Shown: positions 38,983 through 46,970 of the stretch, in pieces | Position numbering within the stretch: position 1 is the first letter of the stretch | Layout of the letters: every line of letters starts with the position of its first letter | Source: DATAXI01 sp963756185 | GTDB lineage: Bacteria; Verrucomicrobiota; Verrucomicrobiia; Chthoniobacterales; Chthoniobacteraceae | Assembly (NCBI GenBank): GCA_963756185.1 | Contig: CAVWMS010000001.1 | Coordinates: 248,001-312,000, forward strand | Reading direction: 5' to 3' | Length of the DNA: 64,000 bases | Program-made: the position numbers and the translations under genes | Notes under the pieces: generated by a model | The model's database searches: none | Told to the model about the DNA's origin: nothing | Seen by the model: only the letters and a program-made list of their open reading frames with translations

Positions 38983-39051
38983 TCGTAGCCCTGCCTGGAA
39001 GAATTTTTGCCGCAGGGGGAAGACCCGGCGTCCAACCCCCCCCGTAATTCC

Positions 39052-40644
39052 ATGAATAAAGCAGGAAAGCAGGTGCAACTCGAAGGAGACCTCGAGATAC
39101 TGGAAGAGCAATTATTGCAGGCCGGCCGGCGCCACATCGAGGAGGACCTGCGGGCCTCCCTCAAGGAAGTCATCGACCTCAAGGCCGCCCTTGACGAGCA
39201 CGCCATCGTCGCCATCACCGATCCCCAGGGCCGCATCACCTATGTAAATGACAAGTTCTGCGCGATCTCGAAATACACGCGCGAAGAATTGCTCGGCCAG
39301 GACCACCGCATCATCAATTCCGGCTTTCATTCCAAGGATTTCATCCGCGGCCTCTGGTTCACCATCGCCCACGGCGGCGTCTGGCACGGCGAAATCAAGA
39401 ACCGCGCGAAGGACGGTTCCTTCTACTGGGTCGATACCACCATCGTCCCGTTTCTCAACGAGCAGGGAAAACCGCGCCAGTACGTCGCCATTCGCGCGGA
39501 CATCACCGACCGCAAATGCGCGCAGGAATCCGCTGCGCGCCTGGCCGCGATCGTCGAATCGTCCGGCGATGCCATCGTGGGAAAGGATTTGCGCGGCGTG
39601 GTCACCAGTTGGAACCCGGGCGCGGAAAAGATATTCGGCTACCGCGCCCAGGAGATGATCGGGCAATCGATCATGCGGCTCATCCCGGTCGAGCGATGGA
39701 AGGAAGAAGAGGAGATCCTGGAAAGGATCTCGCGCGGCGAAAGTATCCGGCATTTCGAGACGGTCCGCCTGCGCAAGGATGGAAGCGCCATCGACATCGC
39801 GGTCACCATCTCCGCCATCCGCGATCCCGAGGGCAGGGTCATCGGCGCCTCCAAAGTGGCCCGCGACATTACCGAGCGAAAGAAAGCCGAGGAGACCATC
39901 CGCCGCCTCAACGCCGAACTCGAGCAGCGCGTCGCGGACCGGACCGAGCAGCTCGAGCAGGCCAACCGCGAACTCGAGGCCTTTTCCTATTCCGTATCGC
40001 ACGATCTGCGCGCGCCGCTGCGGGCCATCGATGGATTCTCCCAGGCGGTGATCGAGGACTTTGGCGCCCAATTACCGGACGAGGGCCGCCGCTATTTGCA
40101 AACGATCCGTCACGGCGCCCAGCAGATGGGCATGCTCATCGACGACCTGCTCACCTTCTCGCGCTTGAGCCGCGCCCCTTTGAGCCTCCAGTCGGTGGAC
40201 CTCGCGCTGCTCATCCGCCATGTGCTGGACGATATGCGAACCGAGCGCAAGGGGCGAAACATCGACCTGCGCATCGGCGAGCTGCCCTCTTGCAACGGCG
40301 ATCCCGCCCTCCTCAAGCAGGTCTGGTTCAACCTTCTTTCCAATGCCATCAAGTACACCCGCAATCGCGAGACCGCCATCATCGACATCGGCTGCGAGCA
40401 CTCGCCGGAAGCCACCGTCTATTTCGTGCGCGACAACGGCGCCGGCTTCGACATGCGATACGCCGGCAAGCTCTTCGGCGTCTTCCAGCGGCTCCATCGC
40501 GCCGAGGAATACGAGGGCACCGGCGTCGGTCTCGCCCTCGTCCAGCGCATCATCCAGCGCCACGGCGGGCGCATCTGGGCCGAAGCGGCGCCGGACCGCG
40601 GCGCGACATTTTACTTCACGCTCGAAAAGGAGAAAGAGCCATGA
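39052..40644 (+). CDS. Cytosolic PAS-PAS histidine kinase (phytochrome-like transmitter)
   Basis: From the ATG at 39052 the protein has 530 residues and no membrane helix. A coiled N-terminus leads to two PAS domains (HAIVAITDPQGRITYVND near residue 50; VESSGDAIVGKDLRGVVTSW near 168), a coiled coil, HisKA with the acceptor His in AFSYSVSHDLRAPLRAIDGF (near 316), and HATPase (NLLSNAIKYT, VYFVRDNGAGFDM, GTGVGLALVQRII). The GFD motif after the G1 box is typical of kinases that talk to Rcp1-like receivers. Its stop overlaps the start of exactly such a receiver (ATGA at 40641). Confidence 0.93.
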   Translation: MNKAGKQVQLEGDLEILEEQLLQAGRRHIEEDLRASLKEVIDLKAALDEHAIVAITDPQGRITYVNDKFCAISKYTREELLGQDHRIINSGFHSKDFIRGLWFTIAHGGVWHGEIKNRAKDGSFYWVDTTIVPFLNEQGKPRQYVAIRADITDRKCAQESAARLAAIVESSGDAIVGKDLRGVVTSWNPGAEKIFGYRAQEMIGQSIMRLIPVERWKEEEEILERISRGESIRHFETVRLRKDGSAIDIAVTISAIRDPEGRVIGASKVARDITERKKAEETIRRLNAELEQRVADRTEQLEQANRELEAFSYSVSHDLRAPLRAIDGFSQAVIEDFGAQLPDEGRRYLQTIRHGAQQMGMLIDDLLTFSRLSRAPLSLQSVDLALLIRHVLDDMRTERKGRNIDLRIGELPSCNGDPALLKQVWFNLLSNAIKYTRNRETAIIDIGCEHSPEATVYFVRDNGAGFDMRYAGKLFGVFQRLHRAEEYEGTGVGLALVQRIIQRHGGRIWAEAAPDRGATFYFTLEKEKEP

Positions 40645-41093
40645 GCACTGCCGAATCGATTGAAATCCTGCTGGTCGAGGACAATCCGCAGGACCTCGAA
40701 TTGGCCCTGCGCGCCCTGCGCAAGGCAAACGTCGCCAATCGCATCCAGGTCGCGCGCGACGGCGCCGAAGCGCTCGATTTCGTTTTCTGCGAGGGCGCCT
40801 TCGCCGGACGCAGGATCGAAGACGCGCCAAAAGTCATCCTGCTCGATCTCAAGCTGCCGAAAGTAGATGGCCTCGAAGTGCTCAGGCGAATCAAGTCCGA
40901 CCCCCGCACACGAAGCACCCCGGTGGTCATGCTCACCTCCTCGAAGGAGCAGAGCGACTTCGTCGAGAGTTACAAGCTGGGGGCCAACAGCTACATCGTC
41001 AAACCGGTCAACTTCGACGGCTTTGTCGAGGCCGTGAGCCAATTGGGCATGTACTGGCTCCTGCTCAATCAGCCCCCAAAACTCGAGCAGTAA
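40641..41093 (+). CDS. Stand-alone Rcp1-like response regulator receiver
   Basis: The 150-residue single receiver starts at the ATG overlapping the kinase stop. Acidic pocket ILLVEDNPQDLELAL, phosphoacceptor Asp69 in VILLDLKLPKVDG, MLTSSKEQSD and YIVKPVNF are all present. There is no output domain. In the family such proteins shuttle phosphate from a phytochrome-like kinase. It ends two bases before the hybrid kinase starts, so all three are one transcript. Confidence 0.93.
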   Translation: MSTAESIEILLVEDNPQDLELALRALRKANVANRIQVARDGAEALDFVFCEGAFAGRRIEDAPKVILLDLKLPKVDGLEVLRRIKSDPRTRSTPVVMLTSSKEQSDFVESYKLGANSYIVKPVNFDGFVEAVSQLGMYWLLLNQPPKLEQ

Positions 41094-41095
41094 TA

Positions 41096-43387
41096 ATGTC
41101 GCGTCCGCTCAAAGTACTGATGGTCGAGGACAACCCCGACGATACCGAGTTGCTCGTGCGCGAGCTGCGCCGGGCCGGATTCGATCCCGACTGGACCAGG
41201 GTCGATACCGAGGAAAGCTACCTCGCCAGCCTCCGCGCCGATCTCGACATCATCCTTTCCGATTTCGCACTGCCAACCTTCTCCGGCTCGCGCGCCCTCG
41301 AACTCCTTCTGCAGTCCGGCCTCGATATCCCCTTCATCATCGTTTCCGGCACCATCGGTGAGGATGCCGCCGTCGCCGCCATGAGGCAGGGCGCGGCCGA
41401 TTACCTGCTCAAGGACCGGCTCACTCGGCTCGGCACGGCCATCGAGCACGCGCTTGATAAGGCAAGGCTGCGCCGCGAACGCAAGCAGGCCGAGACCGCC
41501 CTGCGCCAGAACGAGGAGGCGCTCAAATTGTTCCGAAAGCTCGTCGATCAATCCAGCGACACCTTCGAGGTCATCGATCCCGAGACCGGCCGCTTCCTCG
41601 ATGTCAATGCCAGCGGGCCCGCGGACGTGGGGATGACGCGCGAGGAGTATCTCGCGCTGCGCCTCTTTGACATCGACCCACGTGTCGATCCGGCCCTCTG
41701 GCCGCAATGGATGGAGCGGATGCGCCGCGGCGGGGCCATCACCGGCGAGGGATGCCACCGGCGCAAGGACGGCACCACCTTCCCGGTCGAATACCACGCG
41801 AAACTCGTGAAGCTGGACCGCCAATATGTCGTCGCCGTGGTGCGCGACATCACCGCGCGCGTCCAGGCCGAGGCGCGCGAGCGGGAGCTCGTGGGCATGC
41901 TCGACCGCGCCCACGACGCCATCATCGTTTGCGACATTGACTCGAACCGCATCACCTACTGGAACCACGGCGCCGAACGCCTCTACGGCTGGCTTGCCGC
42001 CGACGCCATCGACCGGGATATGGCGCAACTGCTCTTCACCGATCTCAATGCCGCGACCGAGGTGACCGCGCAATTGCTCAAGGCGGGCGAATGGCAGGGC
42101 GAATACAGGCAGAAGACCAAATCGGGCGGGAAATTGACCGTTGGCGGCCACGTGACGCTCATTAGCGGCGCCGACGGCGCGCCCAAGTCCGCGCTCACCA
42201 TCAACATCGACCTGACCGAGCAGAAAAGCCTCCAGGCCCAGTTCCTGCGCGCCCAGCGCATGGAGGGCATCGGCACGCTCGCCAGCGGCGTCGCCCACGA
42301 TCTCAACAACATCCTCGCCCCCATCATGATGGCCGCGCCCATGCTCCACGGCGACATGCCGGCTGCGATGAGGGACGAGTTGATTGACGCCATCCAGGTC
42401 AACGCCCAGCGGGGATCGGACATTGTCAGGCAGGTGCTCACCTTCGCCCGTGGCGTCGAAGGCAAGCGCGTGCTGGTGCAGCCCGTTCATCTCATCCGCG
42501 AGATGTCCGCCATCGCGAGGCAGACATTTCCCAAGCCCATCACCGTGACCACGCGCTACGCCGAAGCCCTCTCGCCCGTCGACGGCGATCCGACGCAACT
42601 CCACCAGGTGCTGCTCAATCTCTGCGTCAACGCCCGCGATGCCATGCCCGATGGAGGGGAACTGGTCATCTCCGCCGAGAATTTCACCGTCGACGAGGAG
42701 TACGCCGCCATGGTCCCCGAGGCAAAGGTGGGGCCCTACGTCGTCATCACGGTAAGCGATTCCGGATCGGGAATCCCGCGCGACATCATCGACAAGATTT
42801 TCGATCCCTTCTTTACGACGAAGGAATTGGGGAAGGGGACCGGCTTGGGACTTTCCACCGTCATCGGCATCATCAGGAGCCATGGCGGTTTCCTGACCGT
42901 CGAGAGCGAGGTCGGACGCGGCACGGCCTTCAAGGTATTTCTGCCCCGCAGCAGCGGCGCCGCCACGGAGGCCGAGGCGCCGGTCGAATCGGAAGAACTG
43001 GAGTCGGGCCATGGCGAGTTGATCCTGGTGGTCGAGGACGAGCGCAGCATCGCCAAGATCACCAAAACCATGCTCGAAAGACATGGCTACAAGGCCATCC
43101 TCGCCGCCGATGGCACCGAGGCGCTCACCTGTTTCGTGCAGAATAAGATCGACGCCGTGCTGACCGATGTCGCCATGCCTTTCATGGACGGCGCGGCCCT
43201 TTCCCGTGCCATTCGCAAGATGAGCCCGCAGACCCCCGTCATCGCCACCACCGGCGGCCAATGCGACGCCGCCCGCGAGGCCGAACTCAAGAGCCTCGGC
43301 ATCAAGACCGTGATGAAAAAGCCCTTCACAATCAATCAATTGCTAACCGCCATTCGCGACGCCCTCGGTTCCACCCATCCGCCTTAG
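41096..43387 (+). CDS. Hybrid sensor histidine kinase REC-PAS-PAS-HisKA-HATPase-REC
   Basis: The protein has 763 residues: an N-terminal receiver (VLMVEDNPDDTELLV; acceptor in DIILSDFALP), PAS domains from about 140 and 262 (the first with VIDPETGRFLDVN, the second IIVCDIDSNRITYWN), HisKA with the acceptor His in GVAHDLNNILAPIMM near residue 400, and HATPase (NLCVNARDAMPDGG, VSDSGSGIP, GTGLGLSTVIGI). A C-terminal receiver follows (LILVVEDERSI; acceptor in AVLTDVAMPFMDG; KKPF). This NtrB-like transmitter flanked by two receivers can both receive and pass phosphate, linking the upstream kinase and receiver into a relay. Confidence 0.93.
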   Translation: MSRPLKVLMVEDNPDDTELLVRELRRAGFDPDWTRVDTEESYLASLRADLDIILSDFALPTFSGSRALELLLQSGLDIPFIIVSGTIGEDAAVAAMRQGAADYLLKDRLTRLGTAIEHALDKARLRRERKQAETALRQNEEALKLFRKLVDQSSDTFEVIDPETGRFLDVNASGPADVGMTREEYLALRLFDIDPRVDPALWPQWMERMRRGGAITGEGCHRRKDGTTFPVEYHAKLVKLDRQYVVAVVRDITARVQAEARERELVGMLDRAHDAIIVCDIDSNRITYWNHGAERLYGWLAADAIDRDMAQLLFTDLNAATEVTAQLLKAGEWQGEYRQKTKSGGKLTVGGHVTLISGADGAPKSALTINIDLTEQKSLQAQFLRAQRMEGIGTLASGVAHDLNNILAPIMMAAPMLHGDMPAAMRDELIDAIQVNAQRGSDIVRQVLTFARGVEGKRVLVQPVHLIREMSAIARQTFPKPITVTTRYAEALSPVDGDPTQLHQVLLNLCVNARDAMPDGGELVISAENFTVDEEYAAMVPEAKVGPYVVITVSDSGSGIPRDIIDKIFDPFFTTKELGKGTGLGLSTVIGIIRSHGGFLTVESEVGRGTAFKVFLPRSSGAATEAEAPVESEELESGHGELILVVEDERSIAKITKTMLERHGYKAILAADGTEALTCFVQNKIDAVLTDVAMPFMDGAALSRAIRKMSPQTPVIATTGGQCDAAREAELKSLGIKTVMKKPFTINQLLTAIRDALGSTHPP

Positions 43388-43457
43388 GCCCGGAGGGCCG
43401 AGGAGGCGGAGGGGGCCCGTGGAGGTCGGCGGGCGGGCGAGCCCGGCCCGAAAGTAG

Positions 43458-43477
43458 CCGGGGGCGTAAGCCCCCGG
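43458..43477 (+). terminator. Palindromic hairpin CCGGGGGC-GTAA-GCCCCCGG after the phosphorelay cluster
   Basis: This is a perfect 8-bp G+C stem with a GTAA loop, 70 bp past the hybrid kinase stop, in the gap before the convergent FGE-like gene. The same kind of palindrome is widespread as an interspersed repeat in this phylum, so it may be a repeat rather than a dedicated terminator. Confidence 0.5.
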
Positions 43478-43644
43478 TTGGGAATAACCACGCGGGATAG
43501 GGGTCAACTCTTGACACTTGACAAAAGTTATGTGGCCGTTGATTTGGGAGCGCCGAGGTTCGGTGCCGTTGGGCTTCCAGTGCAGCGCCTGTATAAAGTT
43601 CATTCTGGCCACGCTTGAAACCAACCGTAACGACCCTCGCCGCC

Positions 43645-43681
43645 GCATGGCGACGGCCACAGCATTTCTTAAACTGCTCTA
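43645..43681 (+). repeat. Fragment sharing GGCGACGGCCACRGMATT...AAACTGCTCT with 46093-46122
   Basis: CGACGGCCAC, then a short variable text, then TTAAACTGCTCTA is repeated at 46093-46122. Its end equals the right end of the 115-bp element at 30199-30313. It overlaps the last codons of the FGE-like gene on the other strand. The rest of the 43478-43640 spacer shows nothing else I can support. Confidence 0.6.
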
Positions 43682-45970
43682 AAATCCCGGCACGATAACC
43701 CTCGGCGTAACATATATCTGCAACTCATTCAGGTTCGATTGATTGCCTTTCACGTCCGTCGCTCTCACAAAGAAATTATACTTCCCCGTCGCGCCCGCCG
43801 CCGGCGTATAGGTGAATGACCAGTTATTCGAGCCGCCCGCCGCGATCTCATCGCTTACATAGCCTTGATACAGCACCTGGTACGATACCGACCCGATCCC
43901 ATCCTTCGCGCTCGCCGTCCCGGCAAAGGAGATGCTCGGCTCGACGATCGGATTGATTGTCGCACCGTTCAAAGGCAACGTGAATTTTATCTTCGGCAGC
44001 GTATCCACTCCACCCAGCCCGTAACCCGCCACTCCGGTGCCAAATTGCGGATTCGCGTACATCAGGAACTCCCCGCTCTCCAGCCCGGGCTGGAAATAGC
44101 CGATCCCCACGTTCTCCTTTTGCAGCACCGTGCCCGAGATGGGAGTATATTGCTCGAACGACGGGTTCCAGAATTTTCCGGTGATCCACCCTGTCTGCGG
44201 ATAAATAAGAAAACTCGGATGCCCCGGCCCAAGATCGACCGGCACGATCGAGTTATTCGGGTTAAGCGTAAAATAGGCCCCGGTCAGGTAATTATCTCCC
44301 GGCCCATACGCCTCAAAAACCCCGTTCCCTATCACGTCCAAAAAGTTCCACGTCCGGATATTCGGCTTCGGCGCCTGGTAGAATGAGCCGACCGCATACT
44401 CCCTCTCGACCGACGGTAACTCGCCCAACAAAACCCTCCCGGTCACCCCTCCGCAACTGACGCTCATGCATCCGGACAATCCATTCGTGCTGCCGCTCGA
44501 GGGTACATAAGCGGGGACCTCGCCCCGGCCGGTCAATACGGTCCCCTCCGTGAAGGCCGTGCCGTCCGAGAATTCGCCAATCAAATCCACAAGGCCCTGT
44601 GTCGATATCGTCATCCTTCCGGATCCAAAATCACTCGAGTTCAGCGGGTCCGTGTCGGAGAGCATCGCAAAGTTATACTGGCCCGCCTGCAAAAACGGGT
44701 ACCCCTTCAGCGTATAGGGGTCCCGCCGCGCCGTTACGTTGTAGTTTCCGGTCCCGTTCAATACGATGTTCCCCACAATATCATCCAATCCCATCGTATA
44801 AGTCACCCCGAGGGACTGGTTGTGCGCCAGGTAAGTATGACTGTAAGTCAATTGCGGAGTCAACTGGCCCGTGAAAAGATACGATGTGTCGTTTACTGTG
44901 AACTTCGAGCTGAATAATCCGGTCTCCCCGACATTCGTCAACAGCACCCCGTTTGTCCCATCCGTTATTCCCCCGTAGAGCCCCATGCTGACCGGCACCG
45001 GCATGGAAGCCACGCGAAACCCGACATCGGCGTAATGCTCCGTTGGGTTCGCATCCAGGTAAGTGGTTTGCGCCTTGAAATAGCTCGAGCCCAGATCCCA
45101 GCCCCCGCCCGGTATGAACCGCGTCGTATTCGTCGTCGCGGGGTCGGTCGTATCCGTCCATTGCGCCACGTCCCCGCCCATGTCCTCGCATCCAAACGGG
45201 CTCCGCGAATCGTGGAAACTACCCACCCGCGTAAGGTAATTCTGTATCGCGTTCAGACTGCTGCTCTGCGTCACCGAGTACAGGCCGCTCATGACAAAGT
45301 TCGCCGCGTTGCTTGTCGATGTTACAACATTGCTGGGCGCCAGCACGCTCGTGCCCGTCGGCCACATGTCATAATCGCTCGACAGCGCGTTATAATAGGC
45401 CGCCTTGTACCATTGATCCAGTGTCGGCAACCAATACTTCGCATCCGGGTTTTTGATCTCCAATCCCATCGTTGTATCCCCATTCAAGGTATAAGCCCCG
45501 GTTTCCGTCGTCTTCGGCCCTTCCGGCGCCAGCGGCTGCCCGTTGTGCAGCCAGTTGCAGAATCGCGCCGCATCCAGCCAGCTTACCATCGCAATCGGGT
45601 TCTCCGCCTCCCCGATCACCGAGTAAGTGTACGGCCCGCCCATCCTCCCGGACCGCAAAATCCCGGCGATATTCATATCGGTAGCCATTCCGGGTGTATA
45701 AAGATCGTACGGATCCTTCCCTGCCACCGCATTCAGAAACGTCGTGTATTGCCCAACCGTCACATCATCCCGGCCAATCGTGAAAATCTGGCCCACGCTC
45801 CCGCTCCCCGTCAGCGAGTCCGGCGCGTTGCCCGGAGAACCAATTTCCGCGAATCTGACATCGATCCGCACCTGAACCGGCGGTTTCGCCTCCACTCTCG
45901 CGCCCGTAGTCGCCAGCACCCCCGCAACCAACCCCGCACTGATAAGAGAACCCCATTTCGTAATCGGCAT
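43679..45970 (-). CDS. Secreted FGE-sulfatase (SUMF1-like) domain protein with beta-rich C-terminal domains
   Basis: The 763-residue protein has a signal peptide (AGLVAGVLATTGARVEA). Residues about 50-330 are an FGE-sulfatase/SUMF1-like domain: FTIGRDDVTVGQYTTFLNAV, NPIAMVSWLDAARFCNWL, YWLPTLDQWYKAAYYN, FGCEDMGGDVAQWTDT, GGGWDLGSS and DVGFRVAS. This variant is common in PVC secreted proteins, where it is not thought to be a catalytic formylglycine generator; the catalytic cysteines of true FGE were not identified here. The remaining half is beta-rich and ends with an Ig-like domain (LPLNGATINPIVEPSISFAG, VRATDVKGNQSNL). It is convergent with the phosphorelay cluster and divergent from the giant surface protein. 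Confidence 0.85.
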   Translation of the reverse strand: MPITKWGSLISAGLVAGVLATTGARVEAKPPVQVRIDVRFAEIGSPGNAPDSLTGSGSVGQIFTIGRDDVTVGQYTTFLNAVAGKDPYDLYTPGMATDMNIAGILRSGRMGGPYTYSVIGEAENPIAMVSWLDAARFCNWLHNGQPLAPEGPKTTETGAYTLNGDTTMGLEIKNPDAKYWLPTLDQWYKAAYYNALSSDYDMWPTGTSVLAPSNVVTSTSNAANFVMSGLYSVTQSSSLNAIQNYLTRVGSFHDSRSPFGCEDMGGDVAQWTDTTDPATTNTTRFIPGGGWDLGSSYFKAQTTYLDANPTEHYADVGFRVASMPVPVSMGLYGGITDGTNGVLLTNVGETGLFSSKFTVNDTSYLFTGQLTPQLTYSHTYLAHNQSLGVTYTMGLDDIVGNIVLNGTGNYNVTARRDPYTLKGYPFLQAGQYNFAMLSDTDPLNSSDFGSGRMTISTQGLVDLIGEFSDGTAFTEGTVLTGRGEVPAYVPSSGSTNGLSGCMSVSCGGVTGRVLLGELPSVEREYAVGSFYQAPKPNIRTWNFLDVIGNGVFEAYGPGDNYLTGAYFTLNPNNSIVPVDLGPGHPSFLIYPQTGWITGKFWNPSFEQYTPISGTVLQKENVGIGYFQPGLESGEFLMYANPQFGTGVAGYGLGGVDTLPKIKFTLPLNGATINPIVEPSISFAGTASAKDGIGSVSYQVLYQGYVSDEIAAGGSNNWSFTYTPAAGATGKYNFFVRATDVKGNQSNLNELQIYVTPRVIVPGF

Positions 45971-46129
45971 AGCCCCTCCTTACCAATAATATGCCCGCCC
46001 CGGCAACAATAATCGAATCACCTATGCCAATCCCCTGTTCCACCCCCCCTTGGGCGGGCGTAGCCAAAGGCGAAGCCCCAACCGCCAAACAGCGACGGCC
46101 ACGGAATTCTTTAAACTGCTCTGAAAGCC

Positions 46130-46345
46130 ACCCGGTTCAGAAGATTTCAGACTCGGATTCCAAGGCCGCGTTTCATTTCAACGCTCCATTTCCCCAACGC
46201 AAGGCCGGAGGCTTGCCTAACGCCGGGACCCCAACGGGGTCAAAGAGCCACAAGCCCGGGGTTGAGCAAGCGGGCGAAACCCCGGGTACCCGCGCCGCAC
46301 AGCCACACATTCTCGATTTCAAAATCGTCCGAACTAAAATCAGGC
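46130..46345 (+). repeat. ~215-bp dispersed repeat, copy 1 (inverted partner at 62536-62749)
   Basis: The element runs from CCGGTTCAGAAGATT to CGTCCGAACTAAAATCAGG. It contains successive hairpins: GCAAGGCCGGAGGCTTGC, ACCCC-AAC-GGGGT, and CCCGGGGTT...AACCCCGGG. Copy 2 is collinear in reverse orientation and about 85% alike by eye. Short ORFs across it are by-products. Confidence 0.8.
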
Positions 46346-46506
46346 TTTCAAACGGCCAGCGCTTCGTCCCGCACAAAACGGAGACGGATGATTTCTGGAA
46401 TCGGCCCGGCCTCTCCATCGCCAAAATGAGCCGGAGCCAGGCACGAGCGCAGCCCCGGGTCACAACCCCCTCAAAGCGCCAAGCGCCAGAGGCGCGGATC
46501 AATCGC

Positions 46507-46692
46507 GGGTGTTCGGAAATTCGGAGTAAGTATTCGATTTGGAATTAATTGCTCACAAAAACAGTAGGGTTGTCCTTTGATCTTCGATCGCGCGGTTTTT
46601 CGAGACTCGCCTGCTCTGACTTTCTTCGTTTCTTTGCGTGGGGCTAATCCCTTCTGGAAGGGCACTCACACAAAATCAATTTCGGAACACCT
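46507..46692 (+). mobile_element. MITE-like element family 1, copy C (best preserved, 186 bp)
   Basis: The left end GGGTGTTCGGAAATTCGGAG and the right end CAATTTCGGAACACCTT are terminal inverted repeats (GGTGTTC-G/C-GAAATT, 13 of 14). Internal text is shared with copies at 29627 and 33446, although the central hairpin is shortened here (TGCGTGGGGCTAATCCC-TTCT-GGAAGGGCACTCAC). No ORF. Confidence 0.75.
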
Positions 46693-46970
46693 TCTTTTCT
46701 GCTCGACTTCGGTGGGTGGATTTCAAATTCTCCGACAAGAATTTACTCCGCGTTTTCTGCCCGACGATAAGTCGAGTCTGGCGCAATCCCGGGGATCAGG
46801 GAAACGTTGCCATGATGTCATCGATCAAGCATCTTGCGGTCATCAAGCCCCGGATGCACTCTTTTCGGCGATGGATTGACCGCGCCATTAATAAATACAT
46901 TAGCAACAGGATTTCGCTGACTAATTGCACTATTCAGCCAATCTTCCGCATCTCGCTCACTTTGCGGTTT

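Larger units (their letters stand above)
45971..46970. other. Gene-free 1-kb spacer holding three repeat elements
   Basis: Between the FGE-like gene and the giant surface protein I find only repeats: the AAACTGCTCT fragment (46093-46122), the ~215-bp repeat (46130-46345) and the intact MITE (46507-46692). The stretches 45971-46090, 46346-46506 and 46693-46970 show no convincing gene; the last one should contain the promoter of the giant protein gene. Confidence 0.6.

Noticed and set aside
41069..43339. A 756-codon minus-strand frame
   Set aside because: It is the shadow of the hybrid kinase gene, rich in Gly/His/Asp, with no family match.
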